From Amphritea atlantica (GTDB lineage: Bacteria > Pseudomonadota > Gammaproteobacteria > Pseudomonadales > Balneatricaceae), in the NCBI GenBank assembly GCA_024397875.1, contig CP073344.1, forward strand, positions 487,001 to 551,000: a stretch of DNA of 64,000 nt, read 5' to 3'. How positions within the stretch are numbered: position 1 is the stretch's first letter; each line of letters starts with the position of its first letter. A model generated the notes under the pieces. The model worked only from the letters and a program-made list of their open reading frames with translations, did not search any database and was not told the origin of the DNA. Both the position numbers and the translations under genes were made by a program. This document shows positions 48,194 to 57,084 of this stretch, piece after piece.

Positions 48194-48753
48194 TGCGATG
48201 GCTTATTTTACTCTTGTGTGTCGGATTACCCGTTGTGAGTCAGGCAGCAACGGATTATAAACTGCTGGAATCTCTGACCAGCGCCCCGGAGAGCCTGCAT
48301 GGACAGTTCACTCAGGTGAAGTTTGTTCAGGCGCTGGATGCCCGGTTTGAGTCGACCGGCCGTTTTGACTATCAGCGGGGCAGCTCGATTCGGTGGCACA
48401 CACTTACACCTATCGATAACCTGTTAACACTGACCCCCCGCACTATTTCCAATCAGCAGGGGGATACCGTTCTTTCAAGCCTGGATAGTCAGAATAACCC
48501 GGTTGTGACTATTTTCAGCGATATCTTTTTTGGGGTGATGACAGCTCAGTGGCAGACTCTGGCAGAATACTTTGAGATGGAGGTTCAGGGCTCAACACAG
48601 CGCTGGACGGTGGTTCTGCATCCGATTGATAAAAGTGTTGAACAGGTGGTAACCCGGGTTGAACTCAGCGGCGATGAGTTGCTTCGGGAGGTAGTGCTCT
48701 TTGAGGCCGCAGGGGACCGGACCCAGATTACATTTATCGAGCTGCAGCAGTGA
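48193..48753 (+). CDS. LolA-like outer membrane carrier protein of the APE cluster
   Basis: 186-aa exported protein with a signal peptide ending at about residue 18 (SQA) and a LolA-type fold: HGQFTQVKFVQALDARFESTGRFDY is typical. It is probably a dedicated periplasmic carrier for the APE lipid, paired with the MMPL exporter next to it. I choose ATG 48193 overlapping the thioesterase stop. Confidence 0.88.
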   Translation: MRWLILLLCVGLPVVSQAATDYKLLESLTSAPESLHGQFTQVKFVQALDARFESTGRFDYQRGSSIRWHTLTPIDNLLTLTPRTISNQQGDTVLSSLDSQNNPVVTIFSDIFFGVMTAQWQTLAEYFEMEVQGSTQRWTVVLHPIDKSVEQVVTRVELSGDELLREVVLFEAAGDRTQITFIELQQ

Positions 48754-51068
48754 AGATTGCACTGCAGCAAGGGCGCCTGCTTGCGTTTCTGTGGCTGATG
48801 GTCGCCATCGGTGTAGTGGTGGCCGCCATCAGGCAGGGGCCCGCATTTGATACCAGCCTGATGGCCCTCCTGCCTGCGACTGAGCAGCGCCCGGAGATTA
48901 GTCGGGCGGTTGATAAGCTGGCTGAGGATTTCTCCGCGCAGGTATTACTGGTTATCGCTGCGGAAGAGAAAACCGTTGCCCGAGACGCGGTTGCTATTGC
49001 GGCGCAACGTTTAGCCGCACTGTCTGATGTTGCGAACATCGACTGGCAACTGGATGATTCAGCGCTAGGTGCCAATGAGTTATATCCTTTCCGCTTTAGT
49101 GTACTGAGTGACGGGCTTCGAAACAGGTTACTAGCCGGACAGGACAGGCAACAGTATCAGTTGGCATTGCAGCAACTATTCAGTCCTCTCTCGGGAGGAT
49201 ATCAGGATCCGCTCGGGGATCCTTTTGCGTTGTATGCCGATCTGCAGATGTCTCAGCAATCCGGTTTGCAGATGACTCTGGAGCAGGGACTGTTCCGACT
49301 GACTGCGGCTGAACTGCCCGCCTATGTTATCCGGCTTCGCTTACAACAGGATCCCTTCTCCTTACCCATACAGCAGCGGGTGTTGGCGGTGGTTGATCCT
49401 CTTGATCAGGAACTGGAACAGCTGGGTGTTCAGTTGTATCGCTCCGGTTTAATCTGGCACGCGGCTGCCGGTGCGCAGCAGGCAAAAACGGAGATCTCAA
49501 CCATCGGGCTGGGATCATTGCTGGGCATTGTGCTGCTGATGCTGCTGATCTTTAAACGTATCAGTTCGCTGGGCGCTGTGTTACTTCCGGTTCTGATGGG
49601 GTGTTTGATGGCCAGCGCCGTGACGTTGCTGATCTTTGGCCGGATTCATCTGATAACACTCGCGTTTGGTGCGGGGCTGGTGGGGGTTGCGGTTGATTAT
49701 GCGCTGCACTTTATCTGTGAGAGACAGGTGCAGCCCGCAGACCGGGTAGTGAAAAATCTGTTTGCCGGATTGCTACTCGGGTTAGTCTCCAGTGTGATCG
49801 CCTATGCGGGGCTGGCGTTAGCGCCGTTTCCCGGTTTGCGCCAGATGGCAGTGTTCTCGGTTACCGGATTGACAGCAGCCTGGCTGACTGTGTTGCTTTG
49901 GTTGCCCCTTATTAACCGTGGTGCACCGCAGAAAGCGTTGTCCTCTGCGGTACTGTTAAACCGTTGGCGCCAGCGTTATCCACGGCTGGAATCACAGCCG
50001 CTGCTGCTTGCTGGTTTTGTTGCAGTATCGCTGATCAGTCTGGTGATTATATGGCAGGGGCAACCACAGGATGATATTCGCCTCCTGCAAACGTCATCGA
50101 CAGAACTACTGGATGAAGATCGCCGGGTGCAGCAACTGCTCGGCAATAGCAGTAGCGCACAGTTTATCCTGATAACCGGGGAAAGTGTCGAGGCGGTGCT
50201 GCAAACCGAAGAACGCTTATCTCCGGCACTGCAATCTTTGCTGGGCCCGTCTGCATTGCAAGGCTATCAGGCGCTATCTCAGATGCTTCCGTCGCTGCAA
50301 CGGCAATCTGAAAACAGCGATTTAATCCGGGATCTGTATCGCCAGTACCTTCCGGAGATGGCTGCTGTACTGCGTTTCTCTGAACCTCAGCAGCAAAAGG
50401 TAAAACAAGCGCTTGAGCTGGGCGTTAATCGGCTTCTGACGCCGTCTGAGTGGCAGACTTTTCAGGCAAGTGAAGGCTGGCGTCAGCTGCTTGTCAGTGA
50501 CACAGATGGAGCCGCGGCCAGCGTTATTCGCCTGAAAGGGGCTTTGACGCAGGATCTGAAATCGCAGCTGAAATTATTGTCCGAACAAGAGCCGGGGGTT
50601 TATTGGGTTGATCGTGTTACCAGCATCAGTGATCTGCTATCGGGCTATCGACAACAGATAATTCAATGGCTATTGGTAGCCTATTGTCTGGTCGTGGTTC
50701 TGTTGGCGATTCGATACCGCTTCGATCTTTGGCGCATTATCCTGCCTCCGCTGATCGCATCACTGATCACCTTTGCTGCACTGATCCTTAGTCAGGGGGG
50801 CTATAACCTGTTTAACCTTATCGCCCTGATGCTGGTCCTGGGTATCGGCCTGGATATGGGGATTTTCCTTTATGAGGCGGCGGACAGTGATCATACCTGG
50901 CTGGCTGTCAGTCTGTCAGCGGTTACCAGTTTGCTGGCATTTGGTTTATTAACCTTCAGTAAAACCCCCGTACTTTTTCATTTCGGCATCATTGTATTGC
51001 CCGGACTCTGTTTGGTCTGGTTAATTGCACCACTTATGCGAAGGCTACAACCGGAGATTAGAATATGA
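48750..51068 (+). CDS. MMPL family exporter of the APE cluster
   Basis: RND/MMPL-type transporter, 772 aa, with about twelve membrane helices in two halves, each preceded by a large periplasmic domain (about 30-240 and 430-630). Charged residues for proton relay occur in the helix with GVAVDYALHF (about 317-326) and the counterpart LGIGLDMGIFLYEA near 700. It likely lifts the APE lipid out of the inner membrane toward the LolA-like carrier. GTG start overlaps the previous stop by 4 bp. Confidence 0.92.
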   Translation: MKIALQQGRLLAFLWLMVAIGVVVAAIRQGPAFDTSLMALLPATEQRPEISRAVDKLAEDFSAQVLLVIAAEEKTVARDAVAIAAQRLAALSDVANIDWQLDDSALGANELYPFRFSVLSDGLRNRLLAGQDRQQYQLALQQLFSPLSGGYQDPLGDPFALYADLQMSQQSGLQMTLEQGLFRLTAAELPAYVIRLRLQQDPFSLPIQQRVLAVVDPLDQELEQLGVQLYRSGLIWHAAAGAQQAKTEISTIGLGSLLGIVLLMLLIFKRISSLGAVLLPVLMGCLMASAVTLLIFGRIHLITLAFGAGLVGVAVDYALHFICERQVQPADRVVKNLFAGLLLGLVSSVIAYAGLALAPFPGLRQMAVFSVTGLTAAWLTVLLWLPLINRGAPQKALSSAVLLNRWRQRYPRLESQPLLLAGFVAVSLISLVIIWQGQPQDDIRLLQTSSTELLDEDRRVQQLLGNSSSAQFILITGESVEAVLQTEERLSPALQSLLGPSALQGYQALSQMLPSLQRQSENSDLIRDLYRQYLPEMAAVLRFSEPQQQKVKQALELGVNRLLTPSEWQTFQASEGWRQLLVSDTDGAAASVIRLKGALTQDLKSQLKLLSEQEPGVYWVDRVTSISDLLSGYRQQIIQWLLVAYCLVVVLLAIRYRFDLWRIILPPLIASLITFAALILSQGGYNLFNLIALMLVLGIGLDMGIFLYEAADSDHTWLAVSLSAVTSLLAFGLLTFSKTPVLFHFGIIVLPGLCLVWLIAPLMRRLQPEIRI

Positions 51069-52297
51069 CCGTTTCACACGGATGTTACGACGTCGTTGTT
51101 ATTGGCGCTGGCCCTGCAGGGGCGGTTGCTTCCTCATTATTAGCCGACTTGGGTTACCGGGTTCTGGTTCTGGAGAAAGAGCATTTCCCCCGCTTTTCCA
51201 TCGGCGAGAGCCTGCTGCCGCAGAGTATGGCGTTTCTTGAGCAGGCAGGCATGTTGCAGGCGGTTGTTGAAGCAGGTTTTCAGCATAAGAATGGTGCCGC
51301 GTTTACGCGCGCAGATGATTATGATTGTTTCGATTTCCGGGAGAAATTTTCCGACGGTTGGGGGACAACCTTTCAGGTGCAAAGAGATCGCTTTGATAAA
51401 GTCCTGGCGGATTGTGCCAGCGCTCATGGCGTCGAAATTTGTTATGGTCAGACTGTCGTTGCCGTAACCACTATGGCGGATGCCGTGCAGATAGATGTTG
51501 TCTCAGAGGATGGTTCAGCTTATCAGGTTGGCGCAGCATTTATTCTCGACGGTAGTGGCTTTGGCCGGGTTCTGCCACGGCTGCTGCAGTTGGAAAAAGC
51601 ATCGACCCTTGCTCCCCGGGTCTCGCTGTTTACCCATATCAAAGACAATATTACCGATGCCGGCTTTGATAGGAATAAGATCTTAATTACCGTTCACCCG
51701 GAGCATCCGGCCGTATGGTATTGGCTGATCCCTTTCAGTAATGGTCGTGCGTCAGTGGGCGTTGTCTTACCGCGAGAGTTGCATGCCGGGTCAGAGTGTA
51801 CTGAATGCGAGCTGCTTCAGCAGTTTATCGCTGAAGGGGGGATGTTGCAGCGGGTGCTGGAAAACGCAGAATTTGATACGCCTGTGGGTATCATTGACGG
51901 TTATTCATGTGATGTCGAATCGCTCTATGGTGAGCGCTTTGCATTGCTGGGTAATGCCGGAGAGTTTCTCGACCCGGTGTTTTCCTCGGGTGTTACCATC
52001 GCTCTGAAGTCAGCCTCGCTGGCCGCAGAGGTGGTGCACCAGCAACTCCAGGGGCTTGAGCCTGACTGGCAAAAAGAATATGCCGTTCCGTTGATGCAGG
52101 GGGTTGATACCTTCAGAGCATTTGTTGAAGGCTGGTACGATGGCCGGCTGCAGGATGTGATTTTTGCCGACGGAAAAAGTGAGCAGATCAAAGAGATGAT
52201 CAGTTCGATTCTTGCCGGTTATGCCTGGGATACCGGGAATCCCTATGTGCGCGATCCCCGCCGCCTGACGACTCTGGCTGAGCTATGTCGAAAATAG
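51065..52297 (+). CDS. Halogenase-like FAD-dependent oxidoreductase
   Basis: Flavoprotein of the FAD-dependent halogenase/geranylgeranyl reductase superfamily, 410 aa. GxGxxG is VIGAGPAGA (12-20). It holds both hallmarks of FADH2-dependent halogenases: a lysine at K75 in a KxGAxF context and the WxWxIP motif as W218-Y219-W220-L221-I222-P223. The FAD-contact segment GNAGEFLDPVFSSGV (about 296-310) is that of the phenol/pyrrole halogenase type. It might halogenate the aryl head or oxidise the chain; its presence in an APE cluster recalls brominated xanthomonadins. Overlaps its neighbours at both ends. Confidence 0.85.
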   Translation: MTVSHGCYDVVVIGAGPAGAVASSLLADLGYRVLVLEKEHFPRFSIGESLLPQSMAFLEQAGMLQAVVEAGFQHKNGAAFTRADDYDCFDFREKFSDGWGTTFQVQRDRFDKVLADCASAHGVEICYGQTVVAVTTMADAVQIDVVSEDGSAYQVGAAFILDGSGFGRVLPRLLQLEKASTLAPRVSLFTHIKDNITDAGFDRNKILITVHPEHPAVWYWLIPFSNGRASVGVVLPRELHAGSECTECELLQQFIAEGGMLQRVLENAEFDTPVGIIDGYSCDVESLYGERFALLGNAGEFLDPVFSSGVTIALKSASLAAEVVHQQLQGLEPDWQKEYAVPLMQGVDTFRAFVEGWYDGRLQDVIFADGKSEQIKEMISSILAGYAWDTGNPYVRDPRRLTTLAELCRK

Positions 52298-52848
52298 GGA
52301 CACAACTGATCAGAGCGAGTCTGGCGTTACTCCTGCTGTTGGCGGCAGGGTGTAGTGTGATTCGTCCTGTGCCGGAGCCGGTTGATATGTTGCTGCTTAG
52401 CCCGTCAGCGGGGCCTGCACCGGTATTACTGACTCAGCGGGTCACCCTGACAGGCTGGAGGCAACAACAGCAGTTTGTCGCAATCTGCCGGTTTAACTAT
52501 GATCAGGCTAAACTGGTTGCTTTGCTGCCAACGGGTCAGCAGTTGCTCTATCTTGAGTTTGATGGAGAGCAGCTGGAACAGCGTAACGCTCCCTCGATTG
52601 AACTGCCGGGTAAAGATATACTGGCACTGATTCAGTTCGCACTCTGGCCAGACGAGGCTCTGCAGAATAGCTACGCTGCTGAGCAGGGCTGGAAAATAGA
52701 GATAACCGATAAGCGGCGTCAGTTGATCCATAGCGACAGTGTCTTACTGGATGTTGTATATGATGGACAGCAGATTAGTATAGAAAACTACCGGGCCGGA
52801 TATCAGGTCAGAATTGAGACGCTTGAGCGGAAGGATTTGGTACTTTGA
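52285..52848 (+). CDS. DUF3261-type lipoprotein of the APE cluster
   Basis: 187-aa lipoprotein. The signal sequence ends in the lipobox LAAGC with lipidated cysteine at about residue 23. The body resembles the DUF3261 proteins seen in APE clusters, similar in fold logic to LolB; this is recognition by context and pattern. With the LolA-like carrier and MMPL exporter it would form an outer membrane acceptor for the APE lipid. It overlaps the flavoprotein by 13 bp. Confidence 0.8.
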   Translation: MSKIGTQLIRASLALLLLLAAGCSVIRPVPEPVDMLLLSPSAGPAPVLLTQRVTLTGWRQQQQFVAICRFNYDQAKLVALLPTGQQLLYLEFDGEQLEQRNAPSIELPGKDILALIQFALWPDEALQNSYAAEQGWKIEITDKRRQLIHSDSVLLDVVYDGQQISIENYRAGYQVRIETLERKDLVL

Positions 52849-54020
52849 GACGATGTTACCTCAATGCGATGGCAATGCTCAGTGCGATGGGCGATTCGCC
52901 TGAGCAGGTGTGTGAGTTACTTAGTTCCGGACTGCCGGACTTAACCCTGACTGATCAGTTCAGTAACGGAAATCCGCTTCCTTTAGGACTGTATAACGGT
53001 GAGCTCCCTGAAATCCTCTTCAGTGAGTCGAAATGGCACAGCCGGAATAATCGCTTTGCCCTGGCTGCGTTACATCAGATACGCAGTGAAACAGATGCTG
53101 CCGTAAAACGCTATGGGGCGGATCGTGTCGGGGTTGTCATTGGTACATCCACTTCGGGTATTGGAGATAGCGAAAATTATCTCCGTCAGCGTGCAGTAAC
53201 CGGGCAGGTGCCTGAAGGCTATGATTATGGTCTTCAGGAGATGGGAGCGACAGCGGCCTTTGTGGCGAAACAGCTGGGGGTTAGTGGGCCTGTATTTGGT
53301 ATCTCTACTGCCTGCTCTTCCGGCAGCAAAGCGTTGGCATCGGCGCGAAGGTTGTTGCGCTCTGGCCTGTGTGATGCAGTGATCGCTGGTGGGGTGGATA
53401 CCCTGTGTCACCTCACGGTGCAGGGCTTTTCCTCACTTGAAGCGGTCAGTAAGCAGCCGTGTAATCCTTTCAGTATTAATCGCAATGGCATCAATATCGG
53501 AGAAGCGGCAGCGTTGTTTCTGGTGACTGAAGAGGCTGGAGGTATTGAGCTTGCTGGGGTCGGCGAAAGCTCTGATGCCCATCATATCTCTGCTCCGGAC
53601 CCTTCGGGTGCCGGTGCTGTGAGATGTATGACTGCGGCCTTAAGCGATGCCGGCGTCCCTGCTGAAAAGATCAGTTATATCAATTTGCACGGTACCGCGA
53701 CATCGTTGAATGATCAGATGGAGTCCCGTGCGGTTGCCGAAGTATTTGGTTCTGAAGTCTGTTGTAGTTCAACTAAGCCATTTACCGGGCACACTCTGGG
53801 AGCCGCTGGTGCGCTCGAGGCCGCTATTTGCTGGCTGGCGCTGCGGCAGGGTTTTATTCCGCCCCATCACTGGGATGGATGTGCTGACCCTGCATTACCG
53901 GTTATCAATCTTGTATCTGAAGCCTGCGCAGATACGACCCCGGAGTATATGCTGAGCAATTCATTTGCTTTCGGTGGTAATAATATATCGCTGATATTGA
54001 GAGGGTGTAATGATATCTGA
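52845..54020 (+). CDS. apeO: Beta-ketoacyl-ACP synthase (ApeO)
   Basis: FabF-like ketosynthase, 391 aa, that condenses malonyl units onto the aryl starter; in the characterised pathway it pairs with the chain length factor ApeC. The triad is complete: C157 in STACSSG, H282 in LHGTATSLND and H316 in FTGHTLGAAG. The start is TTG at 52845 overlapping the lipoprotein stop (TTGA). Confidence 0.9.
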   Translation: MRRCYLNAMAMLSAMGDSPEQVCELLSSGLPDLTLTDQFSNGNPLPLGLYNGELPEILFSESKWHSRNNRFALAALHQIRSETDAAVKRYGADRVGVVIGTSTSGIGDSENYLRQRAVTGQVPEGYDYGLQEMGATAAFVAKQLGVSGPVFGISTACSSGSKALASARRLLRSGLCDAVIAGGVDTLCHLTVQGFSSLEAVSKQPCNPFSINRNGINIGEAAALFLVTEEAGGIELAGVGESSDAHHISAPDPSGAGAVRCMTAALSDAGVPAEKISYINLHGTATSLNDQMESRAVAEVFGSEVCCSSTKPFTGHTLGAAGALEAAICWLALRQGFIPPHHWDGCADPALPVINLVSEACADTTPEYMLSNSFAFGGNNISLILRGCNDI

Positions 54021-54462
54021 ATATCGGGTCGCAGATCTGGTGCCTCACTCGGGGCGGATGAGTCTGCTGACCTCTATCACGGGCCATGGAGAAGACCGCC
54101 TGACGGCTCAGGTTGTAATAACGAAGGATTCAATGTTTGCCGATTCGACAGGGGTGCCCTCATGGGTCGGTCTGGAGTATCTGGCTCAGGCTATCGGTGC
54201 GTTTGCCGGATTGCAGGAACGGCTTAACGGTGGAGCGCCTAAACTGGGTTTTTTATTGGGAACCCGTAAGTATCTTTGTAGTACTGATTACTTCCTGCCA
54301 GGAGACCGGTTAGAGTTGACGGTAATCAGGAACATGCAAGCTGAAAATGGCTTGAGCGCCTTCGACTGTACTCTGCAAGGTAACGGTTACACCGCCAGTG
54401 CGAGTCTGAATGTGTTTCAGCCTGAGGATGCGGAACAATTTTTACAAGGGGCAAGTGAATGA
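54010..54462 (+). CDS. apeP: 3-hydroxyacyl-ACP dehydratase (ApeP)
   Basis: Hotdog dehydratase of the FabZ-like ApeP type, 150 aa; VADLVPHSGRMSLL (about 7-20) contains the catalytic-loop histidine. It would form the active dehydratase with the ApeI domain, which here is fused to the ligase. Overlaps apeO by 11 bp and apeQ by 4 bp. Confidence 0.87.
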   Translation: MISEYRVADLVPHSGRMSLLTSITGHGEDRLTAQVVITKDSMFADSTGVPSWVGLEYLAQAIGAFAGLQERLNGGAPKLGFLLGTRKYLCSTDYFLPGDRLELTVIRNMQAENGLSAFDCTLQGNGYTASASLNVFQPEDAEQFLQGASE

Positions 54463-55184
54463 AGGGAACGGTTCTTGTTACCGGTTCAAGCCGGGGAATT
54501 GGTAAAGGTATAGCGCTCCGGCTTGCTCAGGATGGCTACGATATTGTGTTGCATTGTCGAACAAACCTGGAGGAGGCTGAGGGTGTGGCCTCTCAGATCC
54601 GCGATTTAGGGCGCAATGTAAGGATTCTTCAGTTTGATATTGCTGACCGGGATCAGAGCCGGAGTATTCTGGAACAGGATACCGAGGCTTTCGGAGGCTA
54701 TTATGGCGTTGTCTGCAATGCGGGGGTAGCCCGGGATAATGCTTTTCCTGCGATTCCCGGCGATGAGTGGGATGAGGTGATCAGAACCAACCTTGATGGT
54801 TTTTATAATGTCCTTCATCCGGTGATTATGACGATGATCCGGCGAAGAAAAGCGGGTCGGATTGTCACCCTCTCTTCAGTCTCGGGTGAAATGGGTAACC
54901 GCGGACAGGTTAATTACAGCGCGGCAAAAGCGGGTATTATCGGCGCGACAAAGGCTCTAGCCGTGGAACTGGCAAAACGGAAAATTACCGTAAACTGTGT
55001 CGCTCCCGGTCTTATCGAAACAGAGATGACCGAGCATCTGGCCTTGGACGAAGCGATGAAGATGATCCCTATGCAGCGGGTAGGGAGTGTCAGCGAAGTG
55101 GCGGCTACGGTCAGTTTCCTTATGTCTGAAGACGCCGGCTATATTACCCGGCAGGTAATCTCCGTAAATGGTGGGATGTATTGA
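54459..55184 (+). CDS. apeQ: 3-oxoacyl-ACP reductase (ApeQ)
   Basis: FabG-type SDR, 241 aa. NADPH motif TGSSRGIG (8-15), catalytic S140, Y153 and K157 (NYSAAKAG) are all present. It reduces the 3-keto group in each elongation round before dehydration to the conjugated double bond. Coupled to both neighbours by short overlaps. Confidence 0.93.
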   Translation: MKGTVLVTGSSRGIGKGIALRLAQDGYDIVLHCRTNLEEAEGVASQIRDLGRNVRILQFDIADRDQSRSILEQDTEAFGGYYGVVCNAGVARDNAFPAIPGDEWDEVIRTNLDGFYNVLHPVIMTMIRRRKAGRIVTLSSVSGEMGNRGQVNYSAAKAGIIGATKALAVELAKRKITVNCVAPGLIETEMTEHLALDEAMKMIPMQRVGSVSEVAATVSFLMSEDAGYITRQVISVNGGMY

Positions 55185-56410
55185 TGAAACGTGTAGTGGT
55201 TACGGGAATGGCCGGGTTTTCTCCGGTGGGAAATGACTGGCAAACGATTGGGGAAAATCTGCGGTTGTTGAAAACCGGGATTGTTCGCATGGATGAATGG
55301 GATATCTATGATGGGCTTAATACCCGTCTCGCCGGACCTGTGGCCGATTTCTCGATGCCTTCCCACTATAAACGAAAAGATCTGCGTAGCATGGGGCGGG
55401 TCGCCCAACTTGCGGTTTACAGCACCGAATTAGCGCTGGCTGACGCTGGCTTGTTAGGCTCGGAGGAGCTTGGGCAGGGTCTGGCAGGAATCGCTTTTGG
55501 CTCTTCTGCCGGTGACACCGAAGCCTTCGTTGATTTCGGTAAGATGCTTATAAACCATTCATCCGATGGTTTGAATGCAAACTCTTATGTGAAGATGATG
55601 GCGCATACGGCCCCCGTTAATATCGGTGTTTATTTCGGTATCCGGGGTCGTGTAATAACGACTTCAAGTGCCTGCACATCCGGCAGCCAGGGGATTGGTT
55701 ATGCCTATGAGGCAATCAAATATGGTTTGCAGCAGGTTATGGTCGCCGGTGGCAGTGAAGGGCTGTGCGCAACAGAGGCTGCTGTTTTCGATACCCTGTT
55801 TGCAACCAGTGTTATGAATGAAACCCCCGGAAAATCGCCGAGACCTTTTGACAAAGACCGTGATGGACTGGTGATCGGGGAGGGGAGCGGAACCCTTATT
55901 CTTGAAGAACTTGAACACGCTCTTAACCGGGGGGCCAGGATCTATGCTGAAGTGGTTGGCTTCGGCACTAACTCGGACGGTCAGCATGTCACTCAGCCAA
56001 ATGCCGCAACTATGGAAACAGCTATCCGGTTAGCGCTGAATGATGCTGATGTGTCGGTCAGCGATATTGGCTATATCAGTGCGCATGGTACCGCGACAGG
56101 TCGGGGTGATGTAGCGGAAAGTCACGCGACCGCTTCAGTGTTTGGTAATGCAACACCGATCAGTTCGTTGAAGAGCTATACCGGCCATACACTGGGCGCA
56201 TGTGGTGCACTTGAGGCCTGGACTGCAATCGAAATGATGAATCATGACTGGTTTTGTCCAACGGTAAATCTGGAGAATGTGGATCCGGAATGTGGTGAAC
56301 TTGATTACATCATGGGTGAGGGACGAAGCATCCACACCGAGTATGTCATGAGTAATAATTTTGCCTTCGGTGGGATTAATACCTCTCTGATTTTCAAGCG
56401 CTGGCGTTAA
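55184..56410 (+). CDS. apeR: Beta-ketoacyl-ACP synthase (ApeR)
   Basis: Second FabF-like ketosynthase, 408 aa, with the triad C164 (SSACTSGSQG), H301 (AHGTATGRGD) and H335 (YTGHTLGACG). ApeR closes the characterised APE operon and acts as a homodimeric ketosynthase, probably in priming or elongation. I choose ATG 55184 overlapping the apeQ stop. The next gene, 95 bp away, is convergent. Confidence 0.92.
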   Translation: MKRVVVTGMAGFSPVGNDWQTIGENLRLLKTGIVRMDEWDIYDGLNTRLAGPVADFSMPSHYKRKDLRSMGRVAQLAVYSTELALADAGLLGSEELGQGLAGIAFGSSAGDTEAFVDFGKMLINHSSDGLNANSYVKMMAHTAPVNIGVYFGIRGRVITTSSACTSGSQGIGYAYEAIKYGLQQVMVAGGSEGLCATEAAVFDTLFATSVMNETPGKSPRPFDKDRDGLVIGEGSGTLILEELEHALNRGARIYAEVVGFGTNSDGQHVTQPNAATMETAIRLALNDADVSVSDIGYISAHGTATGRGDVAESHATASVFGNATPISSLKSYTGHTLGACGALEAWTAIEMMNHDWFCPTVNLENVDPECGELDYIMGEGRSIHTEYVMSNNFAFGGINTSLIFKRWR

Positions 56411-56505
56411 GTGTCCGAGTGCCCACAATTTGTAGAGCAGCTTAATTCAAATGACTATGCTGCTCAGGAAGGTTTGTTTAACTGCATTAGTTTAATCGAA
56501 CAATG

Positions 56506-57084
56506 TCATATCCCGGCGTTTGTCCGTCCGGTTAATACCCCTGAAACGACATAACGTAATGGCCCTCCCGGGACTATGCTATCCATCGGCCAGCAGGTGA
56601 TTAATGATAACCCTTCGTTATCCTGATCGACTGTAAACGGACCGTTTCGGGTATCAACCACATCGGTGGCCGTGATCCGGTATGTCAGTCGCTGACCCGG
56701 ATAGGTTTCAATGGTTACCGTATCACCTACTATTAACTTATCGAGATAGTCAAAATGGGTATCCCGATGTCCCGAAATAAAGTTGTAGCCATTGCCTGAT
56801 ACGGGGATCACTGCACCCAGGCCAAATGCCAGCGATTCACCGCTGGCATCCTGCATTACATACTGTTTTTTGCCTAAGCGAGGCACCTCAATACGAGCGA
56901 CCACCCAGGTATCGGCCCAGGGCCAGGGCTTTTGTGGAGCGCCATCGGGCTGGCGCTCCTCCCAAGTGTTGCTAATCATCCAATCCGCCACCTGGGCTTT
57001 GGCTTTAATATAAAGTCCGTTCCCCATCAGCCATGCACTCGCTGCAATCAGGCTTAGCATAATGAGATATCTGCGCGCCTTCAT
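56506..57084 (-). CDS. Class GN (marine proteobacterial) sortase
   Basis: Sortase transpeptidase of the class GN type found in Gram-negative marine bacteria, 192 aa. One N-terminal membrane anchor (about 6-24); catalytic residues H106 (SGHRDTHF), C164 (LITCWP) and R177 (GPLRYVV). It is coupled by a 4-bp overlap to the gene for its single expected substrate. It would cleave the C-terminal sorting signal of that protein; the acceptor molecule is unknown. Confidence 0.94.
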   Translation of the reverse strand: MKARRYLIMLSLIAASAWLMGNGLYIKAKAQVADWMISNTWEERQPDGAPQKPWPWADTWVVARIEVPRLGKKQYVMQDASGESLAFGLGAVIPVSGNGYNFISGHRDTHFDYLDKLIVGDTVTIETYPGQRLTYRITATDVVDTRNGPFTVDQDNEGLSLITCWPMDSIVPGGPLRYVVSGVLTGRTNAGI

